NCBI RefSeq assembly: GCF_007655135.1 | Contig: NC_045134.1 | Location: 1,798,001 to 1,862,000 of the forward strand | DNA length: 64,000 nt | DNA from: Punica granatum | Lineage: Eukaryota; Streptophyta; Magnoliopsida; Myrtales; Lythraceae | Direction of reading: 5' to 3' | In this document: piece after piece, positions 11,572 through 23,800 of the stretch | Numbering within the stretch: the stretch's first letter is position 1 | Layout of the letters: each line of letters starts with the position of its first letter | Made by a program: the position numbers and the translations under genes | Notes under the pieces: generated by a model | Database searches by the model: none | What the model was told of the DNA's origin: nothing | What the model saw: the letters and a program-made list of their open reading frames with translations, nothing else

Positions 11572-11848
11572 TGTTGGAGTTTGGATCAGTCCTGCAAAGT
11601 TGACAGTATAAGACTCTCTATGTGTGTCTGTCTTTAGTTGCTGAAATTAATGGTTTTGGTGTAGTCGTATGTTTGTATGTTTTAGGCAGTTATCAAGTCA
11701 TGTAATGGCAGTTACATGTTGTCTGTGTTTTATATTTTTCAGTGCATGTGTAAGACAATTATCTGTGCAGTTGAATGAAGATGTTTTTTTTTAGAATTCT
11801 CTTCTTTCTTTCCTCTCTGCTCTCTACTCGATAATACTACAATCAACA
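11572..11848 (+). repeat. 3' LTR of older Copia element (277 bp)
   Basis: Begins TGTTGGAGTTTGG right after the purine tract and ends AATCAACA at 11,848, giving TG..CA ends. The following sequence is an intron of the ABCB-like gene. The 5' LTR is outside the window, so identity cannot be compared. Confidence 0.8.
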
Positions 11849-11976
11849 ATTACTGAACATAGGAACCATCATGATTTAACTTGTTGGTAGCATTTATCGT
11901 GTTCATCCCTTTGAATCCTAACTTAACCCATTGCTTTCTAAACAACCAATTTGATGCTGAATTTTGCTTAATGCAG

Positions 11977-13205
11977 AAACTGTGGCTCGCTGGTTTTTCA
12001 AGGGGCATCCAGGAAATGCATAGAAAAGCATCTTTGGTCCTCGAGGATCCAGTCAGAAACATTTACACTGTCGTTGTATTTTGTGCCAGAAACAAGGTGA
12101 TGGAGCTCTACCAGTCGCAGTTAAGAAGAATACTGTTTAGAGTCTTCTCCATGGGATGGTTATCGGTTTTGCTTTTGGTTTCTCCCAATTTCTTCTCTTT
12201 TCCTGCAATGCTTTTCTACTCTGGTAAACAGCATTATCAGTTAAGAACAAATACACGGAGCCACCTACCGCCCTGAAGGAGTTCATTGTTTTCTCATTTG
12301 CAACATTTGCACTGGTGGAGCCATTTGGGTTGGCTCCATACATATTGAAACGGAGGAAGTCTCTGAGATCTGTGTTTGAAATAATAGACCGAGTTCCCAA
12401 GATCGACCCAGATGATAATTCAGCCCTTAAGCCTCCTAATGTTTATGGTAGCATCGAGCTGAAAAATGTCGACTTTTGTTACCCTACACGTCCCGAAGTG
12501 TTGGTACTTAGCAATTTCAGCCTCAAAGTCAATGGGGGTCAAACTGTGGCTGTGGTTGGAGTTTCAGGATCTGGAAAGAGCACGATTATATCTCTGATAG
12601 AGAGATTCTATGACCCAGTCGCAGGTCAGGTTTTGTTAGATGGTCGGGATCTACAAGTTTACAACCTGAGATGGTTGAGAAATCATATGGGTCTCATTCA
12701 GCAGGAACCTATCATCTTTTCAACGACGATAAGAAAAAATATTATATATGCGAGGCACAATGCAAGTGAAGCCGAGATGAAGGAGGCTGCTAGAATAGCA
12801 AACGCGCACCACTTCATCAGCAGCCTGCCTCATGGGTATGACACTCATGTAGGGATGAGAGGAGTAGACCTTACCCCGGGACAGAAACAGAGGATTGCTA
12901 TTGCCCGAGTTGTCTTGAAGAATGCTCCTATCTTGTTAATCGATGAAGCCAGCTCCTCGATTGAGTCTGAGTCAAGTAGAGTAGTTCAAGAAGCGCTTGA
13001 CACCCTCGTGATGGGGAACAAGACCACAATTTTGATAGCCCATAGAGCAGCGATGATGAGGCATGTCGATAACATTGTGGTTCTCAATGGAGGAAGAATT
13101 GTGGAGGAAGGGAGCCATGATTCGCTGATGGCCAAGAATGGGTTATATGTACGTTTGATGCAGCCTCACTTTGGGAAAGGTCTGCACCATAATCGACTGG
13201 TTTAA
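11977..13205 (+). pseudogene. ABCB20-like: 3' exon of ABCB20/ABCB6-type ABC transporter, broken
   Basis: ABCB (P-glycoprotein) proteins are plasma-membrane transporters; ABCB6/20 are linked to auxin export. The exon starts after a TTAATGCAG acceptor at 11,976 and encodes the end of the second membrane domain (KLWLAGFSRGIQEMH) and the complete second nucleotide-binding domain: Walker A GVSGSGKST, signature LTPGQKQRIAIAR, Walker B ILLIDEAS, and a typical C-terminus ending at 13,205. Near 12,130-12,140 the frame slips. The correct reading resumes one frame away, and a TAA at 12,225-12,227 replaces the expected Tyr codon before the frame continues to 13,205. With a Copia upstream and two lesions in one exon, this looks like a pseudogene. 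Upstream exons are off the window. Confidence 0.85.
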
Positions 13206-15488
13206 AGGGCAATTTTGGTTTCAGTTCGGCTTGTTTGTAAAGTAGGAGATTCTTGTTTTCTCGAGGAAAGGCAAATTGGCTGAGAAAGGAGGCTTCTGTT
13301 AGCAGGACACTAAATGGCGAAGCGGAAGAAACCGGAGCTTACCTGCATCAACGTAAAGTGGTAGTTTTACAGGGAATTGCTCTAGTGTCGGGTTAGACTA
13401 GGGAGTTCGAGGTTTGCTGGATGTCAAGCACACGGTTCGGATTTTAGATGCATATTCTTTCGGAGGGCAAGCGGCAGTACATAGGGTGGCTTCTCTTCCG
13501 GGCGTATTAATTTGTGAATAGCTTGTGTTAGCGTGGCAGTAGTTCTAGTTCTGATGACTGATGAGGTATGTAATTTTCTTCTGGCTCTTGTTGATTTTGC
13601 AGTGATTTCCGAGCTCTCACATGTAGAAATCGTTTCTTTCTTCGTATGTTTTTGCAAACTGTAGAGAGTTAAAGAAATGTGCATTTCCAGTTGAATTTGC
13701 GTTTAAGATTTATATAAACATTCCTGACCATACGGTATATTCCTCTCCAATGCTTTTAAAGCAAATATTGTTGAGAATTCGGTTGCACGAGAATAGTATC
13801 TCGGTGCAAGGCCTGCCTCTCTGTTGCATTTCGAGGTTTGTGAGTTGTGAATCTCTTTAACGCTGTTCATTGCTGCTCGAATATCGGGTTTTAGATCAAA
13901 TGGCCAAACATACAGCGGCTTTGTTCAAGGCAACAAGATCAGATAATGATGTAATGTGATGTCGCAAGGGACAAGAGTGCTCCCTTCCATCTGTCCATTG
14001 CTAAGATTGGGCGGTCCAATGATGAAACAATAACGTATGTCTCGCTCTCTTGTGGGCCCACATTTTGGGTACATGTTCTGACCATTGACGGTGCATTTTA
14101 TGTCCTCACTCGTTTTACTCGTGACGATAAATAGTGTTCAGATGAAAAGGCAAATTGGAACAAGGACATCAGCAGCTAGCTAAGCCTCAACTGCCGACAG
14201 TAGCGGCTTTTTAATTCGGATCCGACTGACGATCTAGATCTCTTCGGAGGTACTTAGCGGCTTTACTAGGAGATGCAACAAGGAGTTAATCAGAGGCTCA
14301 TCGTGCTCATGAGAGACTCACTTAAACGTTAAAGCGACTTAATGCAGATGCTATATAATTGATTCGACCAGTGCCGATGAGTCCGGACTTCCCCCTTCTC
14401 GATCTCGACTCATAAGGAGTTAGGTCTCCATGGTCAACTTTTGAAGCGAGCCGCACCGCATGATCAATAATAAATCCCCAGGGCCCATCATTTGGACGGT
14501 CGATATCGACAGGAAGGCGGCCGGTGAGGGCGGGCACAACCTCATCGAGGTGGTCCCACACACACAGCAATATAAGCCCCTTTGGTTTTGAATATTCAAT
14601 GGACGGCCCTCTCATCACCTCCCAATCAGAAAACTCGCCGACCACATCAAGCGGGCCCCGCCACGCCACCCAGTCGGCCGCTCTGATCAGCCCTTTCTTG
14701 TCATAGGACTTATCAGCACCGCACACGTGGCACGTCCAGGGACACCAAGGGATCGCTTTCAGTCACCGACGTGTGGATGTAGCCTTAACTAAGAACGTGC
14801 ACGGATACTGAGTATATCAGGAACCGATTGGAATCAACTGTTAGGATAGTATCCAAGTAATTTGCATTGAAAATAAGGTAGGATCTGGTTATTAAAATAC
14901 TGAATCGGCCAAAATCGATTTCGGTTCTAATTCTTCATATAGGGCACCTCGAACCGAAACCGATACCGATACCGGGATTCGAATAATAATTTCCACCGTT
15001 ATATTCATATATTTTTATATTTAAAATATATACGTCAAATTTATGTCAACTCTGTTCTGCATGATTACTGATTATGGATGAGACATTTTCTATTTTATTT
15101 AGCGAGACAAAATTTTTTTTATAGATTTCAATAGGGTACTCAGAACTTGTTTTATAATATAAGTTCTGAATAGGTTCTGATTTCATAACTCATCAACAAG
15201 GTAGGGTCCGATTTCAAAATCTTGAAACTTATCCCTTACATTGTAAATTCCAAGTATCGTGAAAAAAAATAGAGTACCCAAACTCCCCACACCACTAGCC
15301 TCAGCCCTCCTCATCTCATTGGTCGCATGAAATTATTTTACCGGAACCGGTCATAGCCGGTTTGAGTAGCCGTTGATCTTTGCTATATATAGTAGGGAAG
15401 GGGAAGCTCACTGAACAGAGCACTCTTGACCTCAAAAGTACTCAAAAGGAGTAATTGCTAAGGCAATAAAGGAGCTCCAAGCGCAAAA
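13206..15488. other. Intergenic spacer, ABCB relic to TIP
   Basis: No gene is supported. The first ~500 bp are probably old 3' untranslated sequence of the ABCB gene. A 134-codon minus-strand frame (14,322-14,726) resembles no family I know and lies in a GC-richer island without splice signals. The last ~100 bp hold the aquaporin promoter. Confidence 0.6.
15383..15392 (+). promoter_or_regulatory. TATA box of the TIP gene
   Basis: CTATATATAG lies about 100 bp upstream of the aquaporin start codon, a usual plant TATA-to-ATG distance with a short leader. The leader from about 15,415 contains no upstream ATG that I can see. Confidence 0.6.
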
Positions 15489-16497
15489 ATGGCAGTCACA
15501 AGAATTGCGATCGGGGCACCCGGAGAGGCAAGCCACCCTGATACGCTGAGAGCAGCGCTTGCAGAATTTATCTCAGTATTAATCTTCGTTTTTGCAGGGG
15601 AAGGATCCGGCATGGCATTCAGTAAGTCCAACGCGTCAGTTTCGAGTTCTAAGTAGGTAATACGCAGTGGGATTAATGAAAAGAACGTAACATAACCATA
15701 TCTATGTGCTTTGTGTGGCAGACAAACTTACCGATGATGGGTCGACGACACCAGCAGGACTGGTGGCGGCTTCACTAGCTCATGCATTCGGTCTGTTCGT
15801 GGCGGTCTCGGTGGGAGCGAATATCTCAGGCGGTCACGTCAATCCTGCGGTGACATTCGGTGCGTTTGTCGGTGGACACATCACCTTGATGAGGGGAATC
15901 TTGTACTGGATTGCTCAATGCCTTGGGTCCGTCGTGGCCTGCTTGTTGCTTAAGTTCGCCACCGGTGGATTGGTAAAGTCTATATCGCAAATAACCATCA
16001 AGTACAATATATTTGAAGGAAAAAGAAGTCAATAATTGAGAAAAGATCATGTGTAATCTAATCGAGAATATATGTTAGATCCCAAAGCGATACCGTAACT
16101 TTTTGTTTTCCTTTTAATGCAGGAAACATCGCCGTTCTCCTTATCAACCGATGTGTCAGTTTGGAACGCGCTCGTCTTTGAGATTGTTATGACCTTTGGA
16201 CTGGTCTACACAGTGTATGCTACAGCAGTCGATCTGAAGAAAGGAAACATTGGAATCATCGCTCCCATTGCAATCGGCTTCATTGTAGGCGCGAACATCT
16301 TAGCTGGTGGCGCCTTCGACGGTGCCTCGATGAACCCAGCAGTCTCATTCGGCCCAGCTGTGGTAAGCTGGTCGTGGTCCAGCCACTGGGTCTACTGGCT
16401 CGGCCCACTGATCGGTGCTGGGATTGCGGGTCTGGTCTATGACAACATCTTCATCGGCCAACATTCCCACGAGCCTCTCGCAACAAGTGATTTCTAA
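15489..16497 (+). CDS. TIP1-3: Tonoplast intrinsic protein (aquaporin), TIP1;3-like
   Basis: Water (and probably small-solute) channel of the vacuolar membrane. Three exons with GT-AG introns: 15,489-15,621, 15,722-15,972 and 16,123-16,497, giving 252 residues, the usual TIP length. Both pore motifs are present: [11 protein letters not shown] in exon 2 and [11 protein letters not shown] in exon 3. The N-terminus ([23 protein letters not shown]) and the C-terminus (HEPLATSDF) match the TIP1 subfamily. FSLSTDV followed by [10 protein letters not shown] points to the TIP1;3 branch, which in Arabidopsis is pollen-specific; expression here is not inferable. Splicing joins exon 1 and 2 as FNKL and exon 2 and 3 as GGLETS. 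The gene appears intact. Confidence 0.95.
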
Positions 16498-19099
16498 AGG
16501 ATTTCCCCACCTCATACATAAGTAGAAGTGCGTGTTCCCCTTCAATTTCTATAGAAGGATGTCTTTCTTGTACTTTAGTCTTGCTTTGCGGAGGTCTCGA
16601 TTGTTCTCGCCTTTCTTTGTTTTCAGAGTCGAATTTTCTTAAAGAGTTCTAGTTGTAATAATCATTAAATTTCAGAGTCAAAATTCCTTAAGTCTTTGCT
16701 CGATCCTTGTATTAGAGTTTAATTTAGTTTTGAGTGTTGCTGAAAATTTTTAAATGCCAAAATTTACCGAAAAGCATACACTTTGTTGCCGAGGCTAGCC
16801 ATGATGAAGACTAGAGTCTCAGACTCTCAACTATAAACTGAAGATACCATGTGATCTCACTAGAAAAATAGTACTAATATTAGTAGTAACAATTTTAATT
16901 TGTATTGTCATTATTATTATTATTATTATTATTATTGTTTTTGTTGTTGTTGTTATATAATAGCAAGGTATTATCTACTCACTTCATTGAAGTGAGAAGT
17001 GAAACTTCATACACCTCGTACAATCTATTAAGTAAACAACAATATTTATTTCAGATGTATATGATCAGAGTATCTTATACATTGTGATTGGTGTTGGATT
17101 CAATGGAACAAAATGTTTAAACAAAAACAATAGTTCTAATTGAAAATTCTTTTAAGTTTAATAGAAGCAGTATAATTTGAATCTTCAAAAGAAAGAACTT
17201 ATATAATATTCATTTCGTAAAAAAAAAATTATGAACACCATTAAAGCATTTCAATGTTGAGATTATTTAAATGAATTGGCAACGATAACTCCCACAATTA
17301 AAACAATCGAAATGATTATTGCATCCCGAAATAATTGGAAAATATTTTTAAAAATATAGATATTATCCATTGAATCTCGAAAAAATAGTGTATACTACGG
17401 AGAGTTATTTTCAAACTAAGTATATATTAGGATCATCAACAAATTGGCAAAAAATTACTTCTTTGTTGGTCATTTACTTGTATCACCCTTTGAAATACAT
17501 CAGTACGGACTAAAAGATCTGCAATAAGTATTTTGTAATACAATTTATATAGATTATAAACTGTAGTTCGGACTGAAACATCCTTCAGTTCGAACTAACA
17601 AAACGAATGATTGTGGAATTCCCTTCAACATCCTACTTGTTATTTTGGTTCAAGTTAATGCATCTCATATAGTATCATATTACATTAGAAGGAGCATTTA
17701 CTCAAAATTTAGTACCTGTCATCTGTTCTTTTTATTTTATTTTTGAAGAAATTTCTACTAACACGGGAGATATATATCACAATGACATATACTAAAGTTT
17801 GAATAAACGTTCCTTCCAAAGTAGTATTAAAACTATCTCGATGTACAAACAAATATGCTATGATTGTTTGATGTTAAATAATATGGTCTATGTCCCTTCT
17901 ATCTACCCCAATTATATTATCATGTTCCTTTGCATTAATATGTATAATGATTTATACTTCCTCCCCATGAGATGCATCAATCCTCATTAAAATGCTTCAA
18001 TGACTATTCTGTAGTACAAGATGCATAAATAAATTGACATAATCATCATTTAGCACATGCTAAAAATCTAGCGGTAGCAAAAATTTCTTCAAAAATGACT
18101 ACCAAATGATAAGTAATAATTTTATTTAAATGTCGCGCAAATTAATATTCGACTTGAATATGGTTATAGTGTTCAGGTATAGTATCCATCTTTAAAACAA
18201 TTGTACACCGTCACATGTATGATATATGCAATAACTTGTAATTTACTAAATCAGACCAAATATATATATTACTCAAACAAAAAAGCAATTATTCCACGAG
18301 TTCTTTTGTTCGTAATACAAGTATATATTTAGATCATCAGCAAATAGACAATGATTACCTGTCGTATATCAATCACTAATACGAACCGAAATGTCTTCAA
18401 TCAATACTTTATACTACAAGGTCTGTACATTAAGAAGTCAAAGCTCAGACAGTAAGATGAACAGAGTATCCACGCAGGTGTAACACGCTCCATTTTTGTA
18501 AGATTAGACCGGTTGGGAATCTGTCTATTATATTTTATATGCATTTTTTTACTGTGATATCAATGAATATCATTTGAAAATGACCAAAACTCAATTTGAC
18601 ATGCTGTTTCTCCACAACAAAATTAATACATTGACTGGAACCTACAAAATAAATCTGAGTTTTTATGAAATGATTGTGCCTTCGAAGATCCAATATTGGT
18701 AACATAATTTACTCTAGTAAAACAAAGAAAACCGCACCCAGTATTCTTCATCTAAAACCGCCTCACTGGTAACAAACCAGCCTTACTCACCTCATCGAAC
18801 ACATGCACTCCTCATCATTGAGCTGTAACCGGTTAAAAGAGAGCTGAGGCATTATGCCCGAAGTATCACTCTTCGAAACAGTTGGGTGCTGCATGCCATG
18901 GCTATTATTAACATTCACAAAGTGAGTTTCCACGTTTCGCCATCGACACGATGACAATACGGGAAATGTTTCCCTACAAGAAATTCAACCAAAAAGCAAA
19001 ATGAACAGAGTATCCACACTGCAATCTCAGAATCCCTCAGTTTGCCCGAAGTATTACTAAGATGAGAAAATGAACAGAAATAGCCAAAACAAACCAGAA
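16498..19099. other. AT-rich intergenic spacer
   Basis: No coding region is supported. The sequence is strongly AT-rich. An (ATT)n tract running into (GTT)n lies at about 16,907-16,955. Two diverged direct repeats of roughly 100 bp are visible at about 17,425-17,540 and 18,330-18,440 (both around a gatcatc-aacaaat core). Confidence 0.6.
16907..16955. repeat. (ATT)n/(GTT)n microsatellite
   Basis: About a dozen ATT units run directly into several GTT units in the 3' flank of the aquaporin gene. The stretch spells a leucine run in one frame, which is not a gene. Confidence 0.9.
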
Positions 19100-19350
19100 A
19101 TATGCACGAACAGAGAAGCGTGTGGAGCGCATGGAGGGCTGCTTCCTTCTCAGAGCTAGGTGGGGGACGACCGGGAGCTCCGGCACCAGTCAGGATTGAT
19201 GTGATGAAATTTCTCTGCTGCTCACTGCAGACCTCAATAAACTGCTGCACCATATAGTTCCGTCAATACAGTGAAATCTTCTATGATCTCCCAAAATTGT
19301 TGGAGCCACCTGTCTCCATCTCCGCATCCGCCGAAGCCGTTTCCGTCCAT
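19100..19350 (-). pseudogene. Small unidentified coding-like segment with a frame break
   Basis: On the minus strand an ATG at 19,350 opens a frame (MDGNGFGGCGDGDRWLQQF, then WEIIEDFTVLTEL) that stops after about 39 codons. Directly after TVLTEL, four bases later, another frame continues with VQQFIEVCSEQQRNF and SSEKEAALHALHTLL. Removing those four bases would link the two smoothly, so this may be a small gene or gene fragment with a frameshift. I do not recognise the family, and it could be chance. Confidence 0.3.
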
Positions 19351-20819
19351 GTTGTACAGTCAGCACTTCAACGAGGCTGCAAGAAGGGGAAGGGTCTAAA
19401 GGGTTGAAAAGAAAGGATGAGAAACGTAACACATTTCCGGATACCAGTCATCGGAGAAGGTAGACTGAAAAGCTTGAAAAGGATATAATGAGTTGAAACC
19501 ACCCGAAAAACGTATATGACTCTATGTTGTAAATTTGATATTATTTGGAACTATTTTGAAAATTATCATGCAATTTTAATTTTCCGGAAAGACCCATTAA
19601 AAATAAATTTAATTATTTGTAGGGGTACCGGAGCAAGAATGAAAATAACATAAATCTTATTATCTGATTGGGCCACGTCTGCGCCACATAGGCAGGGTTT
19701 AGTACCCGGTGATTTGAACCGGGCACCGTAGCACTCACCAAATAAATATAAAAGGAGATAAAAGAGCGTGGAAAAGACAAGGTAAACACCGCCAAGTAGC
19801 GCGGCAACCTTGCTGACAAGGCCTCCGCCAGTATGAACTTTCCACATAAGCAATCCGTCATCACATGGGAACCCATATGATTCCTCTCCGGGACTCCCTC
19901 CAAAAATCCTCCGAAATGTTGTCCCCACCCCTCGCGGTTGGGCCCACATTTCAGTTACCCACGTGTAAGAGGACTCGAGGTCTTAAACGATCGACGGTCA
20001 ATATCTCCCGAGGTCACAGGGTCGACGCCACGTGGGCGGTCAAGATTACACAAAACGTCCCCCCTCTCTCTCTCTCTCTAGCACAAGTCAACGCAGCTTC
20101 AACTGACATTATGTAAGAGAGAGAAACACAGACGCTCACTCTCTCTCTCTCTCTCACACCAAAAGTCCTCCTCTACTCTCTCGCTCTCTCTCCTCACACC
20201 AAAAGTCCTCCTCTGCTACAGAGAAACGGCCACTCTCCCTGGCGCCGACGGCCCCCTCCGGCGAAGGTAAACCCATGTCCGCTGCTCTCTCATCTAGCCT
20301 AGCTCACATTACGCATCTCCTGCTCAGTTCATACAGTTGAGACGAGCATGAACTGAGCAGAGAGAGCTACGTACGTAAAACATTAAAGTTGATCATTATC
20401 ATCGAGTCCATTATTTCACGTAGCTCGTTCACAAGTTCCTCATTTCGTTTTCGGGTGAAAATTTATAATAAGTTGGGTTTCAAATGATCGAACAGAGCTT
20501 CGAGCTCCGTTATGTAATGATCAGGGTACGGTGTCAATGAGAGTCAAAATTTGCAAATAAGTTTTACGTGAAAAATTCTCACTGGACCGCACATCTGGTC
20601 AGGAAATTTTTGTGAGGATCGCTCTTGCAGGGCAACTATTGTGTATGTTCTCGATTTTCATCAGAGACATTTTGGTGAATTTTCTTTCTTTTTTCTTGTT
20701 TTTTTTACAGCGTTAGCTCGAGCTCGGCGTGATAGATTAGCGGCTTAATTACGTGCTAGCTGGACAAGGACATATACACAGCTTGAATTTCCTGTCTCGT
20801 TGCAACAAAGCTCGGAAAG
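19351..20819. other. Spacer and 5' leader of the TDBD gene
   Basis: The interval contains CT-rich tracts at 20,060-20,080, 20,138-20,155 and 20,176-20,196, typical of plant core promoters and 5' leaders. The transcription start of the downstream gene is probably within 20,050-20,250. No protein-coding frame is supported. Confidence 0.5.
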
Positions 20820-23800
20820 ATGGTAAACTTTGAACTCTAGATGATGAAACCTTTTCTTACGATCCATATATATATATATATATATATATATATCATACAG
20901 TTGCGTAAGTATTTAATAAGATCTTCCAGAGAGCTTTGATGACGAATTTCAGAAAGTCTTTACCTATTTTTGTGTTGCCAAAGAGGGCCTTTGCTTGGCA
21001 CCATGTTTCACTTTCTGTAGGTCGACTCTGAAAATTCAGAACGTCTAGTTGTTATAAGTAGAGTTTATTCGGACATAAAAGTAACGTTTCAGGTAATCTC
21101 GAGTAGAATCTAACGTGCCGAGTCGACTTAAAGAATAAGTGGGATATATACTATGTTGAATGTTCCCCTCATCTCATTTAATTTTGGTGATCCAAATCAT
21201 TTCTGGCTTTGTCGCATCCATATTTATTACGGGGTCCATGTCGCATGGCCTGTATGGTTTTCCTATCGAGCCCTTAGTTAGCTAAAAGTATTTTCCTCTT
21301 TGCGTCACGCATTCAACTTTCCCTTGATCTCATTGTGATATATCTTATAGGATTAGCACGTAAATCTGACCTTCAAGAAACCGGAACTTGTGTAGGGCTG
21401 TCAGTATTAAATTTATAATCATCTATCGTTAAATCAGCCCACTTCAACTGCTTGCATTACCAATAGTCGGTCTTTGCATAAAGCTATTAATTGAAGACTT
21501 GACCAACCTGATCTTCTTAAAAATCGATGATTCCTTGATTCGTGATTTTTCTGAACTAAAACACTTTGCATACTCGATACATGGCAATACTGTTCTCTAA
21601 TCCGTCATTGATATGCTTATAACTTCATAGCTTAATAGTACGTCACTGCCTTTATATCTTACGAGCTTAAATACCGAAGAACACGGTCCCTGAATGTCTA
21701 CATGAGGCTATATGCAGAGGAGGAATCAACCTTCGTAACATCTATCTATATATAAGTATAATTTACTTGAGTAGCAATATATGTTACTCAATGAATGCGA
21801 TCTTAAGTTAATTCAAATGAAAAGAAGAACAATTAATATTTTATTTCTGAAATTAAAATACTACTTAAAGAGGATTATCAGTAGATACTATCAATAAATG
21901 TAGCAATTATACTTAATGTTTTGAACAATAAATAATTTTTACTTGAGTAGCAATAAATACTGCTCAATAAATGCTCTTGAATAAATTCAATTGAAAAATA
22001 GAAAATATATTGTTTAATTTATGAAATTAAAATACTACTTGAAGATATAAATTTGATTTACAATAAATGTCATCAATAAATGTAACAATTATACTTAATT
22101 TCTTAACAACAAATAAGTTAACAAACAAATATTAAAATAGATATAGAATATTTTATATTCAAAAATAATGATTTAATCTTATTATAAATTATCACAAGGA
22201 CGCTAATTACATAAATTGACTAGGACATTGAAAAAATAAATTTATCATGTGAAAAAATGGATTTTGATTGCAATATTTCAAAATTGTGAAAAAATGAAAT
22301 TTATATATCTAAACATCATGTCTTCAATATATATATTGGTATTATATTAACAATGTTCAACATGTGTTGAGTAAAACACTTAGTTACCTATGCAAAGAAT
22401 TTCCAAAAAGAAATTAATACATGACTTTAATTCTATAAATGGGGTAACATAAAAAGTAAAAATTTAATTAATGAAAGTAAGGATTTAACAATATATTATT
22501 CTCTAAAAATATTTGCAAAATCAAATTAGTGTACTTGCACTCATATTTGTAGTGAATCTGAATGATACTAACAACTAAATAAAAATACAATCCAATTAGA
22601 TGGAGATTAGTAGAAAATTGCAAAAAACTACAAATATTAGTATAATATATTTGGTTTTCTTCAAAATATTCAATTTTTATTATACTTAAAAATATTTTTT
22701 AGAAAAATTATGAGTAAATCTATTAAAACAAATCCGTGCAATGCATGGGTCAGAACACTACTTTAAACGTAATAGATTGTTCTTCATTTGATCTCGTAAG
22801 GAAAGAGAGCAAGGATAGTACATTCTTTCTCATATTGCAGGTGAATGGTTTAAGCAATATTTGATCAATACTCACCATTAATTAATTTTTTCGAACTAAG
22901 CCTTTTCTTGCCTTAAATCGCCATTACATATGGAAAAAGTATAAGCGTCACAAATTCGTCTAATTTACTGGATATTGTGGTAACATCCTTATACATTCTC
23001 CTATTTTTTAAAAAATAAAAAATCCTTATACTTTCTCATGAATATAACTTTCTGAAAATTGTATCTGTACATTAAACTAAATCATACTCTCTTGGGGGAA
23101 GAAAAGCATAATTGTCTTGTGAATTTAGTTAATCCCCTGTTAGATCTGAATCTGTTAACTTGTAGTCTCGCATAGTGCCTATGTATGAAACCTTCACCCA
23201 ATGCGGGACTTGTTCTATTAGACAGTGAATGGAGGATCGGAGGTGAACTCATCTTCAAAGGGATATGCAACTTCCTTGTGCTGCTGAACTTGCTCTGTCC
23301 GACGAGTTTAAGGGATCTTGTCCTTTTATTTTTCAGCTCTTTTTTGAAGAGGATCTGGCTGTATTTACATCTTCGGCATTAATCTCCTGGCGTTTTTACG
23401 TCATCACGGTCCAGTTGGATATAATTAGTTTCCAAACATGAGGAGGACAAGTAAATTGATAAAGAACATTCATGATGCTGTTGAGACTCGGATTGTTTTG
23501 CTCGAGTTAAAGTTTTCATTAACTCGCTTTCATCCTATTTCCAGTTTCGGGACCTAGGCGATTGTGCTACGGTATCAATATGTAAAGCATTCAGTTAGAT
23601 TTTTGTGGTAGTGACAGATTGGTTGTGCCCGATTCGAAAATAATAGGCATATTTTTTTAGCATGGGGAGTACATTTGCTGCTGCACTTATTCCGAAACTT
23701 ATCTTTCTCGAAAACGATTATACATTCCTTCATTATCAGTCAATTCTATTACCTGATAATTTTAATGTACGGTCATGATGGTATTTGCATTTACTAGTGT

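Larger units (their letters stand above)
7884..11848 (+). mobile_element. Older, degenerate Copia element (5' part beyond the nested insertion)
   Basis: Plus-strand Copia whose gag is interrupted by the young element; its 5' LTR and gag start lie left of the window. Visible: Gag (7,884-8,214), zinc knuckle, protease, integrase, RT and RNase H (8,208-11,530), a purine-rich tract AAGGATGAGAA before a 277-bp 3' LTR (11,572-11,848). It is dead. There is a frameshift in gag near 8,195, in-frame stops at 10,338-10,340 and 10,440-10,442, and another frameshift near 11,370. It sits in an intron of the ABCB-like gene that resumes at 11,977. Confidence 0.9.

Noticed and set aside
14322..14726. 134-codon minus-strand open frame
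   Set aside because: No family resemblance, no splice or promoter context; probably chance in a GC-richer patch.
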